A stretch of DNA of 64,000 nt from positions 35,101,835 to 35,165,834 of the forward strand of contig NC_089593.1 of the NCBI RefSeq assembly GCF_019320115.1, read 5' to 3'. The translations under genes were made by a program, and so were the position numbers. The DNA is from Miscanthus floridulus. Its lineage: Eukaryota; Streptophyta; Magnoliopsida; Poales; Poaceae. Below the pieces are notes generated by a model that saw only the letters and a program-made list of their open reading frames with translations, searched no databases and was not told where the DNA came from. Below, piece by piece: positions 47,001 through 57,954 of this stretch (positions are counted from its first letter, which is position 1; the number at the start of each line of letters is the position of its first letter).

Positions 47001-47449
47001 TTAACCCTTGTTGCAGGTGAGTTGCATGCGTAGGCTTGTTTTGGTCCCTGCTGCATGTCTGTGTTTGAAGTCAATGACAATGAGGAGTGATGAATAGCCT
47101 TTGGACAAGGCACTAGTTTATATGATAAATAAAGTTAATGTAATATTATCCTGCTACTATGGTTGTATGACACTTATGGTATTGTAAGTTTGAAAACAAC
47201 TGGTTTGTAACTATATTATCTTAAGACTTCCGCTATCTTTTACTCTAGTATATATATTTGAATAAACTGTTGTAATCTACAATGACTGTGATTGGGATCC
47301 TGTTTGAAAAGAGAATCATGGATGATTCGGGTTTCCCGAGGACACCCGACAGACCTGTTGAGTTGTTGGGAACTCGTGAATGCTATTCGAGGTCTGTCAA
47401 GACAACGATAGGTGCACGTGGGTCCGATTTCTTAGGAGGTTCTGCCATA
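44016..47449 (+). repeat. Element 2 3' LTR, 3434 bp, core promoter deleted
   Basis: It starts TGTAACACCTCTGG and ends 'ggttctgccata', where the terminal CA has become TA. Relative to the 5' LTR it lacks ~83 bp near 44793 (corresponding to about 35538-35620), including the TATA box and presumed transcription start. The following ATATG matches the 5' flank. Confidence 0.94.
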
Positions 47450-48334
47450 ATATGTTGAAAACCTTCCACATATGCTACTTGTTTTTGTATTGAGATTTGT
47501 CAAACTTTGTTGACCTTTGTTGAGAATTTTATCATGCTCTTAAGATCAAGGTCATGTACACTCCACCAAATATATGCTACACTTCTACACTGGAAGTAAG
47601 CAAAAACATGCCTTTCCATTTCCACCCAAATAAATACCCCATGTTTGCTAGCATGATTTTCTCCATCATTATCCTAAATGAGGCATGGGATATAGTATTG
47701 AAAAAAGAGAAAAAAATGGACACATGAAGGTCCATAAAAAAATGTGAGGACACATTTTGTCCATAGTCAAGCAGAAAAAAAACTAGCCCTGCTCTCGAAT
47801 AAAGGATGGAGAAAGAATCATTGCTATAGAGTAATCATAATCATCCCATTTCCACACACATGCACACCTTGATCTGAGTGTATGATATTTTTCTCCGTGA
47901 TCCATTGTTTGACTTAGCAATATATGTAATGCAAGTATGCTTTACTCTTATCCTACCCAAACTCCACATAAGCCTATTAGAAGTAGGAAGGAAGACAAAG
48001 CATCATTGCCTTGGTGAGGATACAAACACCATTGAGTGACTTGAGAGTACCATTTGAGGAGAAGTATGAGCTAAGTTTTCAATTGCAAAAATTATAAAAA
48101 CTCCAAGTATGCTTCATAGGGGATAGTGATGACTTGGTGTCAACACCATTCCACTTTTCAACCGCTCAAGGTGACATGGTAGATACGCCAAAATCCATAA
48201 GGTACGAGGTATGACTTGGTATATCTTTTATGTTAGCATCATATCTTTTGAAGTCTTGTTTCATATTAAGTTACACCTGAATCTTTGTTTTCCCACTTTG
48301 CTTGGGACGAGCAAAGGTTTAATGTGGGGGAGCT
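47450..48334 (+). mobile_element. Element B internal 3' end with polypurine tract
   Basis: It starts with the ATATG target copy (47450-47454) and continues the interrupted B internal sequence. It is AT-rich without a protein domain I can recognise. It ends 'gacgagcaaaggtttaatgtgggggagct', with the polypurine tract at 48321-48332, immediately before LTR B3. This tail is typical of Tat/Athila-type elements. Confidence 0.7.
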
Positions 48335-49977
48335 TGTTGACGGTCACTAAATGCCTATTTTTGATCATCAACATTGCACCAAAAATGGGAATAAACAACA
48401 ATGAACAACTACATAGGTAGTGATTTATGTTTATAATTCACATATTTCCACTTGTACTTGGAAATCTTTCGTCATGCAGGAAAACTATGCAAAAATATCA
48501 AAAATCAAGCAACTAGAAGCAATTGGAGCAAGGTGGGCCACCATGGGCCACTTGGAGGCATCACCCGGCCCCACCATGGCGTAGGTCGGCATGGCACTTC
48601 AAGTGCCACCTCACCAATCCATGGGAAATGGCCAAGAAACACACCCCCAAGCCTTCTCCACCACTGATTCCAAGTCGATGCATGATCAAGGGCCAAAAAG
48701 AGGCATTACATGGATTGTTGACACACCATCCGGTATGTCATGTGCTCAATTGGACAAATGGTGTTCATACCCACACTCTACTACACCCTAAGGGGCCCCA
48801 TACCAAAGGAGGAGGGTCCACTCCACAGTGGCACTCTGGCCGGCGCTCTACCTACGCTACTCGGTGCCCCACTTTCACTCCACCACCTCTCCTTCGGACA
48901 CATGCAAGGAAACACACTTGGGAGCAATCCTATGTGTCAGTTTAAGGTAGTTCATTGGTGGTTTGATCCAAGGGCAAGGAGAGGATGTCATGTGGATCGC
49001 TGATGTGGTGATGGAGTAGCCCCTACTCCACCTTAGGCTATAAATAGGACCCTCACCCCTCACTTGTAACACACACCTTCACACACAAGAGATGTAGCTC
49101 TCTCTACTCTCTCAAGATGTAGCTCTTCTAGTAGTAGCTAGTCTTGGTGGGAGCTCTAGAGTAGTCTTTAGGAGTCTGGTATAGCTATGTCTCTCTTTTG
49201 TAAGTACTTTATTTAGTATGTTACTTTCTATGCAAGTATTATTTTAAGTCTTTTACTTTATGTACTAGTCTTGTTCTTTAGTTATACTTTGGTTATGCTT
49301 ATATTCCTATAATAAGTAGGCTTTCTATAGCATGGATTGTTCATCACTAGTTGATGCTCTAGTCTTAACGTGAGGCTAGAGTAGTATCAAATAGTGTAAG
49401 CATGGTGCTTATACTATCGGGTACCTTGCAATGTGGCTAGGCCACCGGATTGATCGGGGTAGTTGGCAGGTGGTGATAGCCCTGTCCATCCTATGTATTT
49501 CCCCACGATAGGTCTAGTTGTTAAATCATAGGGCTCATGGTGCTTTGTGCCCAATCAACCCTCTGGGTGAGTTTGGGGTAGGTATGCCTCAAGTGCTATT
49601 GCGTCCTACCTTGCACTATCTTGGTTTGTTAGTATAGCCATAGTCACTAGCTAGAGTGGTGCTTGAATAGAAGTAACTTAGGATTCTAGTTCTCTTTATT
49701 ATTGTCCTTCTACTTAGTTAAGTTTCCAATTTACCTTTCCATGATTGGATCCTTGTGTGTCACCCCACTTTATGGTATATCACTTACCCCCATTTTAGTC
49801 TAGTCGGTATACTAGTTAGTAGATACATGATGGTTAACTATCACTATCTTTCACCCTTGCTTCCCTGTGGTCAAATATAAATAACGATACTCTGGAATAC
49901 TCTCGGGTGAAATGTTATAACGATATTCTATGCGCTTGTGGAATTATCTACTTAAGCATAAAAAATATCAATAAGCA
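48335..49977 (+). repeat. Element B 3' LTR (B3), ~1643 bp
   Basis: It starts TGTTGACGGTCACTAAATG and ends 'aataagca', collinear with B2. It keeps a good TATA box at 49039-49046. Short ORFs at 48452-49003 are in the same positions as those in B1 and B2 and are not credible genes. Confidence 0.9.
49039..49046 (+). promoter_or_regulatory. TATA box of LTR B3
   Basis: TATAAATA in 'ccttaggctataaatagg', followed by CT-rich 'gatgtagctctctctactct'. The B2 counterpart at 27309 has lost the first T. Confidence 0.65.
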
Positions 49978-50380
49978 ATCCTGGCGCCGTTGCTAGGGAT
50001 ACAAAACCTAGTGGTGACGCTAAGAAATGTCAACAATGCTTACTTTGGATTAGAAATCAATTACCTGAGATGTCTCAGATGTAGGCTCGAGCATAACCTG
50101 AATCTACCAAGGTACAAGTCAAAGAGAGAGCACCGACAATCCCGGTACTTTCAATAAACTCACCCCTCACTCTTTATCTCACTTTTTTCTATGTACAAAT
50201 AAGAATAGAGACTACTCTAGAGGACTATTCTTCTCTTGCATTGCGATGCTCTCTGGAGGGGGGTCTAGGGGTCCTTTTATTGGGGGCACCCGGCACCATG
50301 TAGGCCCATGAATCCATGGCATAGCTCCATCTCGACCCTCCGTTACAAACCGACTTTGAAGCATGGTGGAGATTGAACCT
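49978..50380 (+). mobile_element. Extra primer site and leader of element B after its 3' LTR
   Basis: The primer site TGGCGCCGTTGCTAGGGA at 49982-49999 is close to the tRNA-Asp type site of Tat/Athila elements. The leader matches 28256-28625 and then diverges after 'ggtggagattgaa' near 50379. A leader after a 3' LTR implies a former LTR-internal-LTR-internal arrangement, now cut short. Confidence 0.8.
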
Positions 50381-51091
50381 TAAGGTCGGTGGAGGATCCC
50401 CGTCTGACGAGAGGATGAGAGGTGGACCCTAGGGGTGAGCCGACCTATAGGTGGGGTCGGACGACCCCCCTCTAGCCCCTCTACCGTCCATCTTTGTCGG
50501 TAACTTATTGACGGTGGATTGGAGTCTAGTGGAGTCGGGTTCGTCATGGATAAGCGTGATTTGTCGAGATAATATGGCCCACTTGGTCCATTTTCTGGAT
50601 AAATCCTCCTACATACAAATATTGACCAAGACTCATGGAAATACTTAGTTTAAACCTCTACTCCTATGTTGGTGATTGATTTTAAGGATAAATGCATGTT
50701 AAATTGATGGTTTATTTTTGTTGTACAAGTAGCCAATGGAAAAACTACTCCATAAAGAAATATAACAATTTCTAGTATTTTAGAATAGATTAAGAAAAAA
50801 AAGAGAAATGATTGTGGCGCCTTTCAATAGGTAGATGCACTTAACACCTGCCCTTAAAGAGATAATAGAAATAGCATGCACTAAGTGTTTTCTAAATACC
50901 AAATTACATTGACACAAATAAGGAAACTAATTATTAATGACAAGGCATATATGGGTAGATTATGCTAGAAATGCTTACATTTGTAGGCAAATTTCTAATG
51001 CTGCTAGAAATGCTTACATTGTGAATGGAGTTGAGAAAGTGTATCCAATATTTGGGTTTGCATAGTCACATACGCAGGCCAGAGCAACCAC
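50381..51091. other. Intergenic: decayed leader-like DNA then unique sequence
   Basis: 50381-50650 has leader-like sequence with 'gttcgtcatgga' and no credible gene. 50650-51091 is AT-rich sequence upstream of the defensin gene, with two imperfect copies of 'atgctagaaatgcttacatt' near 50963 and 51000. Confidence 0.5.
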
Positions 51092-51099
51092 TATAAATA
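51092..51099 (+). promoter_or_regulatory. TATA box of the defensin gene
   Basis: TATAAATA in 'agcaaccactataaatattg' lies 52 bp upstream of the ATG, placing the transcript start around 51122-51128 with a short 5' leader. Confidence 0.75.
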
Positions 51100-51143
51100 T
51101 TGAATTTATGTATGCTCTTTTCCTCACACCAAATTTAATAGCC

Positions 51144-51680
51144 ATGGCATACAACAAGAAAGTAGTGCTTGGTCTCTTTACCCTGGCCTTGTTCCTCGTG
51201 GCGCATTGTAAGTAAAACAATCCTTGTTGTTTATAATGTTTAAGAAAATAGTAAAGAAAAAACTGCCACCTCAAATTGGATACTTCGCAACATGCCTCTT
51301 GCATCATGCATCATCCTTTATCATCTTTGGAGCGAGTACTGCTAACCTATGTCCTCCCATTTTAAATTTTATTATGTATATATGTGCCTAATTAACCACC
51401 TAGCGAATCTATAATCATATGCATAGATGCGGAGGCGGCGGATGTGTGCACGATGAGGAACTGGTATTTCTATGGCCCGTGCATGAGCAACAAGAATTGT
51501 GCGGCTTCATGCATCCAACATGGCATTGGGGGCGGTGGGTACTGCTCCTCCTGGAGACGAATATGCAAATGTACCCTTCAATGTCCTTGGAGAAAAACGA
51601 CGCTAGCCGGGATCGAGTTGACACATGGCGGGGACAAGCCGGAACCCTTGGACATGCCTAGGACGGAACTATCCAACTGA
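51144..51680 (+). CDS. Plant defensin with signal peptide and C-terminal propeptide-like tail
   Basis: Two exons, 51144-51207 and 51427-51680, are joined by a GT-AG intron (donor GTAAGT at 51208; acceptor CATAG at 51426). The product is ~105 residues. The ATG has a strong context (GCCATGGCA). Residues 1-22 form a signal peptide with hydrophobic core VLGLFTLALFLVA; the intron splits the end of the signal region, as in most plant defensins. The mature part carries eight cysteines in the CS-alpha-beta order: a C-X3-C, a GYC gamma-core, then C-X-C and a final C. A ~33-residue tail after the last cysteine resembles the C-terminal propeptide of class II defensins. The peptide is likely secreted or vacuolar and antimicrobial; a reproductive or metal-binding role cannot be excluded. 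It is the only clear host gene here. Confidence 0.9.
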
Positions 51681-53279
51681 GTGTTACCTATATATCTATA
51701 TGCAGTTGATTGATGGAATTGAATAAGAGAAAAACACATGTAGTCATGTTGTTGTAAGCAATAATTGGGCAAAAATAATTAAGAGATGATGAACAAAACT
51801 GGCAGTATTATTTTTGTTGTGAGCATCTGCTGCAGGGCCATAAGGCCCCTAGTATATATCTTTAACTCTTCCACTAACAAATGTGGTACACTCTTTGTAA
51901 ACGCAGAAATTTTGCCCTAAAGGCACTTGCCCTCACGTGCATCATTAATTATTGATGCATATGAAGATGCATGTGTAGGAGTGAGAAATCTAAATCCTGC
52001 TTCACACTCCTCATGTGCATCTAATTGTACATGCACATGAGGCATATGCTCTTAGGAAGCAAAATCAACATTACTCGCTCTTCGTTTCAATCTGATCGTG
52101 TTGGTAACCTGCTGGTTTTGGTCACTGAGTCTGTCCGGATAACCTAGCAGACATGCAAAACTCCAGAGCATCCCAATAACCAAATAGACAGTCCATGAAA
52201 CAATGAAGGTACATGGGTATCGCTTGTGGTGCACCCAAGCTTCGGCGTGGCCTTATCTTCATGAGCATTCTTCTAGTACCTTTGTTGCATAGTCTCTCCT
52301 GCACTAGAGACGGTAGGAGGATGCACATGGAGATCCTTCTCCCATACTAAGGGCTCCTTCATTCCCAGTGGTATTGAGGAGCATGGCCATGCTACACCTT
52401 AGGCTTCACTGGCATGGCCTATTTATAAAGTTTTGGCAGAAGGTACATAGTTGGATCTGACAGTTGACGACTCATGTATGTACTCGAGGTAGGTGCATCA
52501 AATGGCAAAAGAAAAACAAGGACTAAGATCAAATTATCTGGCCATGGAGCATTGCCGATTTACAGTACGACCGATAATGATGGGCATGCTTCAATACCGG
52601 TTTAAAAGACTACCAACATTGATCTAAGGGTAGCCATGCATCCATAGATAACTAAAATTTCATCTCCCCACCACTAAGATTTCATTATCCCACCACATGC
52701 CCCTTACTCCACCGCTGCTGCTACTTCTCCAGCGATCACCACTGCCCCGAGGAAAGTTGTTGCCCGTCGCCCCCATCCCCGTGCCTCCCCAAGGATCGCT
52801 GCCCCGAGCATCTCCACTGCCACCCTCGAGCTCTACTACCGTCTTGAGGACCACCGCAGCACCCGTACTCCGCCGCCCCTAGGACCCCGCGCATCTTCTG
52901 AAAAGATGCATCTCACTCAGTTTAGGGCTAGCTAGATATGTGTGGGTACACAAGCCATTTTAGGGTTAAAATCTATTTAATTACCAATGAAAAAGATCGT
53001 CAAAGTTACCTGCGTGCCACTTATTTGTTCTCAAGATCTGCAACGGATGGACTGTATGCAATGTACAACTGGGAGGGAGGAACGAATGTGCTGTTGCTTT
53101 CGAAAGTTGTTGATGTCATTATTCCCAGTTTATCGCACACCTCAGGCTTTCCCCCCTCTTGACGTTTGGGAAATCAGGACATAGATGTGACTTCAGTTCA
53201 TTCATGTCCTAACATACGTATACGAGCTAGTTTCTTGCGTGGTCCCGTGCGTGGTTCTGGATTAAATAGCGCGTGTGTG

Positions 53280-53281
<2 letters not shown>
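51681..53281. other. Intergenic, no convincing gene
   Basis: Downstream of the defensin gene are AT-rich sequence and two short GC-rich stretches (around 52690-52880). A minus-strand TATAAAT at 52422-52428 precedes an unrecognised 68-codon minus-strand ORF (52328-52122). No family match or composition supports it. ORFs at 52697-53184 look incidental. Confidence 0.45.
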
Positions 53282-53339
<58 letters not shown>

Positions 53340-53368
53340 TATATATTCTATATATATATATATATATA
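53282..53368. repeat. TA dinucleotide microsatellite (interrupted)
   Basis: A nearly pure (TA)n run is broken by single 'aa' and 'ttc' interruptions around 53332 and 53347. The short ORF across it is an artefact. Confidence 0.95.
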
Positions 53369-53375
53369 ACTACTT

Positions 53376-53620
53376 CTCTGTAGTTGGTTACAAAATAACT
53401 TATTCTATAGCCACTTTGAGTTACGATAATTACTATGTTAATTTACGAGATTATAGTAACTCCTTACTAAGTGGTTTACTATAATGTTATGGCAAATATC
53501 CTCATGTGTTATAGCAACCCAACTATCGTAGATATGTATTGATATTATCGTAAATTAGTATATAAAATTATCGTAAATAGAGGTGGCTATAGAATAACTT
53601 ATTTTGTAGCTGGCTACTGA
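53376..53620. mobile_element. MITE with ~35-bp terminal inverted repeats
   Basis: 53380-53414 ('gtagttggttacaaaataac...') and 53583-53616 ('gtggctatagaataactt...') are inverted copies with about four mismatches. The ~170-bp core is AT-rich with repeated 'atcgtaaatta'-like words. It lies in the TA-rich tract, so a TA target duplication cannot be delimited. Confidence 0.75.
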
Positions 53621-53647
53621 ATATACTCTCCCTATATATATATATAT

Positions 53648-54550
53648 GAAAAAGTCTACTTAACCACCCACCTTTCATACTTGGTCTACTTCACCCCCAA
53701 CTATGAAACCGTCTGTTTTACCCCCTGAACTTTATAAAACCGTCTATTTTACCCCCCGGACGGTTTTCAGCGGTGGGTTGCTACAGTAACAGCGGGTCTG
53801 CTACATCACCGGTGGGTTTGCTACAGTGCCAGCAGGTTTGAATTTTTTTATTTATTTTCGGTGAATTTTTGAAATATCATAGTAAATCATAGAAAAATCA
53901 TAAAATAAAAAATCTAATTTTATTGGACTCCATATGAGTAGATCTACGCAGTGAATATATAATACGGTATGCTTTAGTACAATTTTTTTTGTAGCTTAAA
54001 TTAATTGGAAAATCCAATTTTGTCTGTAATTAATTAGAATTTATCTATAACTAAGTTATACATAGTCCAATGAGTACGAAATTTTTACTATAGTTCAAGC
54101 ATACAATAATTAGCGTACCATAAAAATTTCACCATAATTGGACCATATAAGCTACAGCTATAAATTATTCCAATTAATTACAAACAAAATTAGATTTTTC
54201 AATTAATCTAAGGCTACATTAAAAAATTTGTACTAAAGCATACCGTATTATATATTCACTATGTAGATCTACTCATATGGAGTCCAACAAAATTAGATTT
54301 TTTATTTTATGATTTTCTATGATTTACTGTGATTTTTCAAAGATTCACCGGGGGAAAATTCAAGCCACTATTACTGTAGCATACCCATCATTACTGTAGC
54401 AACCAGCTGTTGCTGTAGCAAACCCGCTTTAAAAAAATCCACCGGGGGTAAAATAGACGGTTTTGAAAAATTCAAGGGGTAAAACAGACGGTTTCATAGT
54501 TGGGGGGTGAAGTAGACCATGTATAAAAAGTGAGGGTTAAGTAGACTTTT

Positions 54551-54553
<3 letters not shown>
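53648..54553. mobile_element. Foldback element, ~906 bp nearly complete inverted repeat
   Basis: It starts 'gaaaaagtctactt' and ends 'agtagacttttttc'. The two halves are inverted copies almost to the centre near 54100, including the paired 'aaaccgtctgttttacccc'/'ggggtaaaacagacggttt' and 'catatgagtagatctac'/'gtagatctactcatatg' blocks. It is flanked on both sides by TA repeats. No coding capacity. Superfamily not determined. Confidence 0.88.

Positions 54554-54582
<29 letters not shown>
54554..54582. repeat. TA microsatellite after the foldback element
   Basis: 'ctatatatat...' runs to ~54582 and is followed by a short CA stretch 'cacacacaca'. Confidence 0.9.
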
Positions 54583-54585
<3 letters not shown>

Positions 54586-54899
54586 ACACACAGCCGTATG
54601 TGGTTTTAGTACACACACTTTTTCTGAGACGATAATGTCACATATGCAGTTTAACGCAATATTGTTTAGTTAAAGCAAATTATGTTAATTACTCCAGCTT
54701 CTAAGGTTCGTGACACTACTGTTATTTATTTCGTACCAACTTTTTGCCATATACATATTGCAACAATCATGAAACAATGTAAATTAAACAGTAGCTATTT
54801 GTAGTCGAACTGGTGTCCTAGGCATAATTCTTTTTTCTGCTTTTTTTTAGAAAAAGGAATAATTCCGGCCTCTACAAAAGGTACACAGCCAATCTCTTA

Positions 54900-55340
54900 G
54901 AGCATCTCCAAGAGTTCCCAAGAAATTCTTCCCAAAATCATAAAGTTTTCCAACTCACCAAAAAGTATCGGGAGGAATAAATAAGACCATCTCCAACAGT
55001 TTCCAAAATAATTCACTCCTAAAATATAGAAGACTAATTTTACATCAGGAATCCTATACTATTTCTATATTATCCTAATCACTTTTATATATTCTTTGTA
55101 TCTTGTACATTGTATCAGGAACTCTTTCCTACTCTTTATTCTTTTTACGCCCTTTCACCTTTAATTGGCAGACCGATACGCGCGACTAGGAGTGTGCACA
55201 ACTTTACGCGTAAGGGGTGGTTTTCTCCCAAGTGTCAAAAGATTATGAGGTGAGTTTGGGAGTTGTTGGAGATGGATTTTTATCATTCTTCTAAAAAATC
55301 AAGGATTGAGAAGGATGATTGGGTACTCTTGGAGATGCTC
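54900..55340. mobile_element. Tourist-like MITE (PIF/Harbinger type), 441 bp
   Basis: Terminal inverted repeats GAGCATCTCCAAGAG and CTCTTGGAGATGCTC are flanked by TTA on both sides (54897-54899 and 55341-55343), the target duplication of the PIF/Harbinger superfamily. Internal sequence holds a second 'catctccaacagtttcc'/'gttgttggagatgg' inverted pair. Non-coding. Confidence 0.85.
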
Positions 55341-55499
55341 TTACAATTTTATTTTACTGCATGTGTCTAAACTCTAAACTATGTATGTTATGTTGGTTTG
55401 TGCTGCATCAGATATTTTATACTTTCCTATCAAACATTGAATATCAGTAAGTCTAAAATCATCAAACTCAGGCACATGAATTGAAAATAACATCTCACT

Positions 55500-55745
55500 A
55501 GTTTGGGCATGATTGGTTCTTGACCACAACTTGCAATGCTGCAAGTTAGGCATGTCCATAATTTTTAGACATGTGTTTGGTTCACTGCTGTAACTTGCCA
55601 CACTTTCTTAATAGCTCCATACCCCACACGTCATAGACTCATTTTCTTACTCACCACACTTTTTGTGGTTGCCATATAGTTTGCCGAAAGTTTAGGTGTG
55701 GCAAGTTTTGGCATGAATCATTGTTCTTGGGCAGATTCTCATTAT
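55500..55745. mobile_element. Possible decayed Tourist-like MITE
   Basis: 'tgggcatgattggttcttgac' near 55504 and 'gcatgaatcattgttcttggg' near 55710 flank a block with repeated 'aacttgc' and 'ttgccacac' words, typical in style of grass MITEs with 'tgtttggtt' ends. Termini are imperfect and no target duplication was confirmed. Confidence 0.35.
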
Positions 55746-56850
55746 TAATTGAAAAAATAATGACGATGATAAATTGCATGTGCACAAATCAGTTAGAAAA
55801 GCATTCAGTAAACTTCCATTAAAAACGTAGATTTCACATTCTTCTTTTTAGAAAAATGCAATGCACTCCAGGAAGGGAAAAAACGATATTGAGTTGTGTG
55901 AATGCAAAAGAGCCCACATGAATGCTCAAGCCTAAAGCTCGGATGCAACCAACATGATATAAAGCTTCTAGAGAAGAACATTTTTTGTCCCTGAATTGAG
56001 ACACGTGCGTAAACTAAACCTTACGCCCGTTTTGTCCGTAAACTAAATGTTCGTGGTGGAACTAACTAGCCTTCCTCTGCAGGCTACAAAATAATGATGT
56101 GTTTCTAATAGGCAACGTTATTAGTAACTTTACTATACAAATGAATTAGTAAATTTATGTTCACAAAAAAAATAGTAAATTTAAGTGAATAATATCTCCT
56201 TATAGAACTGCTATGCAATTAATCTAAAAATAAACTCTTCATGCATTTAAAAACTGAGGGATAAGGGTATCACATAGCAACGAACATGTATAGTTTTCTT
56301 TGTAACTGAACATTAGTCAAGTTAATGCACATGACCTACGTCAAGAATATGCTAGCCGTCTTGTTCATATCAGTGTTTGATTGCACTCAAATGACTAAGA
56401 ATATATTGAGTTGTCGGCAAGAAATTGAAATGACGCATCCAATGAACCTTAGCTTTGAGATGCTGCACATGCATAGAAAGTATTAACAACATTAGTTACT
56501 TGTATCATTACGTGTAAAGACAGCTTAGCATTTTGCATATATTCCCATGGAACAATAACTATATTACTTAAGTCACATGTCGTCCTCAATAACGCTGATG
56601 CCCTGACCACCTAGAAATACACACAGATATGGCCGGCGGTACACCTAAATGTCAAAGTATGATTTCTCGTGAGGAAATTAAAGGTTCTCAAGTATTTGAG
56701 ATAGGATCCATTTATATATTACTAAAAAATTAAGTAAAAACTATTATATTTTGACATTATAATCAGTTTTTTTCGATGCCACGGTCCTGAAAGTATATAA
56801 GGAAATGTGTCTCTTAATGAATAGCTTTTGCCCCGGTAATAAACAGCGGC
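55746..56850. other. Intergenic, nothing recognised
   Basis: AT-rich DNA with scattered short ORFs and no domain, RNA gene or repeat boundary that I can support. Confidence 0.5.
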
Positions 56851-57328
56851 ACTGCTAGCGCCCAGACGTCCGGACGAATGCCCCGCGTCCGGACGCCCGC
56901 GGCTGCAATTCGTTTCCACGCCCCTGCTTTGCGCGTCCACCACGGGAGCCCGCGCTGCCCGCATGTCGCCTACACGCGCCTACGTTTCGCTGCTCCCAAA
57001 CGCGGGCCACGCCACCTAGATGTCGCTTGCGCCGCGTGCCACTCCCGCTTCCCACGCGCAACACATATGCGACATCCGATCTACTTTTGAATTGAAACAT
57101 CCTGATGAAACACTTGCAACATACAAAAGAAGATAGGCGAAACACATGAAACATGCGTCTAAAACACTTGTAAAAAAACCTTAAAACACTTGAAAGCCAT
57201 TGCAAACATATGCAACATATGTGTGAAACATATGTAATATCTAGATAAAACTGCTTGCAATCTACGTCTAAAACATATGAAACATTGGGAACAGATGCTT
57301 ACAACATACCTCTGAAACACTTGCAATA
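56850..57328. repeat. GC-rich stub followed by degenerate 'aaacacttgcaacat' repeats
   Basis: 56860-57080 is CpG-rich. 57095-57328 consists of diverged copies of short words such as 'gaaacacttgcaacat' and 'catatgcaacatatgtgtga', a low-copy minisatellite-like tract common next to grass DNA transposons. ORFs on both strands reflect composition only. Confidence 0.5.
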
Positions 57329-57917
57329 TGTAACACCCCCGGTGTTACGTACCTATTTAACAATAGTTTAAGGCGTAAGAAAACCTAATGAATAAATTTT
57401 CCTATGCTTAGGCGATGAACTCTTGCATGAAATGATAAGTACATATTTGTTTGAATCACTTTGGTGAATAAAATCAATATGTGTGATGTCAGCCAACCTT
57501 GTTGTTATGATTAAACATCTCTAAATGAGTTTGCAAACTAAAGTTATTTAGGGATCTTGTTGGAAAAATGTGGAGAAAATGATTAAAAATGTCCAAAAAA
57601 AACTTAGCTTGTTTTAATTGCTCAATAGCTTTTTGAAGGATAAATAAATAATTATTTTATATAGAAACTATAAAAATGTGAAAAACTTAGTTTAAGTTTT
57701 GTACCTTGTAGTAAAGTGCTTGTTCATGCCTAGTTTAATTGTTTGATAGGTTAATTAGTGCTTCAAAGTTTGAATAAAATACCATTTCCTAGGATGACTT
57801 AGAAAGTTTCCTAGTGTTTTCGCTGACACTGCTAACTTTGGCCCTAATTACCTGCTAATCTGCTGCCCTAATGACCTTGGTCCCTTAATAAGAATCAAAG
57901 TTAAGCGTGAGGTGAAG
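57329..57917 (+). mobile_element. 5' fragment of a gypsy-type LTR
   Basis: It begins TGTAACACCCCCGGTGTTAC, a short palindromic start shared in style with the element 1 and 2 LTRs, then AT-rich LTR-like sequence until the CACTA terminus at 57921. No partner copy was seen. Truncated, probably by the CACTA insertion or earlier. Confidence 0.45.
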
Positions 57918-57954
57918 ATCCACTACAAGGTTCTACCTCTAATGCCATGCCACA

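Larger units (their letters stand above)
34756..47449 (+). mobile_element. Element 2: Ty3/gypsy chromovirus with leader ORF, 12.69 kb
   Basis: The element is complete in structure: LTRs 34756-38272 and 44016-47449, initiator-Met tRNA primer site 38275-38286, leader ORF 38658-39188, gag-pol 39349-43845, polypurine tract 44001-44015, and the 5-bp target duplication ATATG at 34751-34755 and 47450-47454. The integrase C terminus carries a GPY/F module and a chromodomain. The coding frame is uninterrupted by indels but has 11 nonsense codons, so it cannot act alone. It is inserted in element B. LTRs differ by scattered substitutions and an ~83-bp deletion in the 3' LTR. Confidence 0.95.
26605..49977 (+). 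mobile_element. Element B: Tat/Athila-like LTR element without recognisable pol, with nested insertions
   Basis: LTR B2 (26605-28251) and LTR B3 (48335-49977) share ~1.65 kb including start, TATA area and end. Between them are primer site and leader (28252-29535), a GC-rich foreign block (29536-34400), a piece of internal DNA (34401-34755), element 2, and the internal 3' end with polypurine tract (47455-48334). No gag or pol domain was found in the parts assigned to B, so it resembles a large non-autonomous derivative. A further leader copy follows B3. The whole could be two fragments rather than one element, but the ATATG-flanked insertion of element 2 supports continuity across 34755/47455. 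Confidence 0.7.

Noticed and set aside
53275..53484. Ile/Tyr-repeat ORF
   Set aside because: It is a translation of the TA microsatellite.
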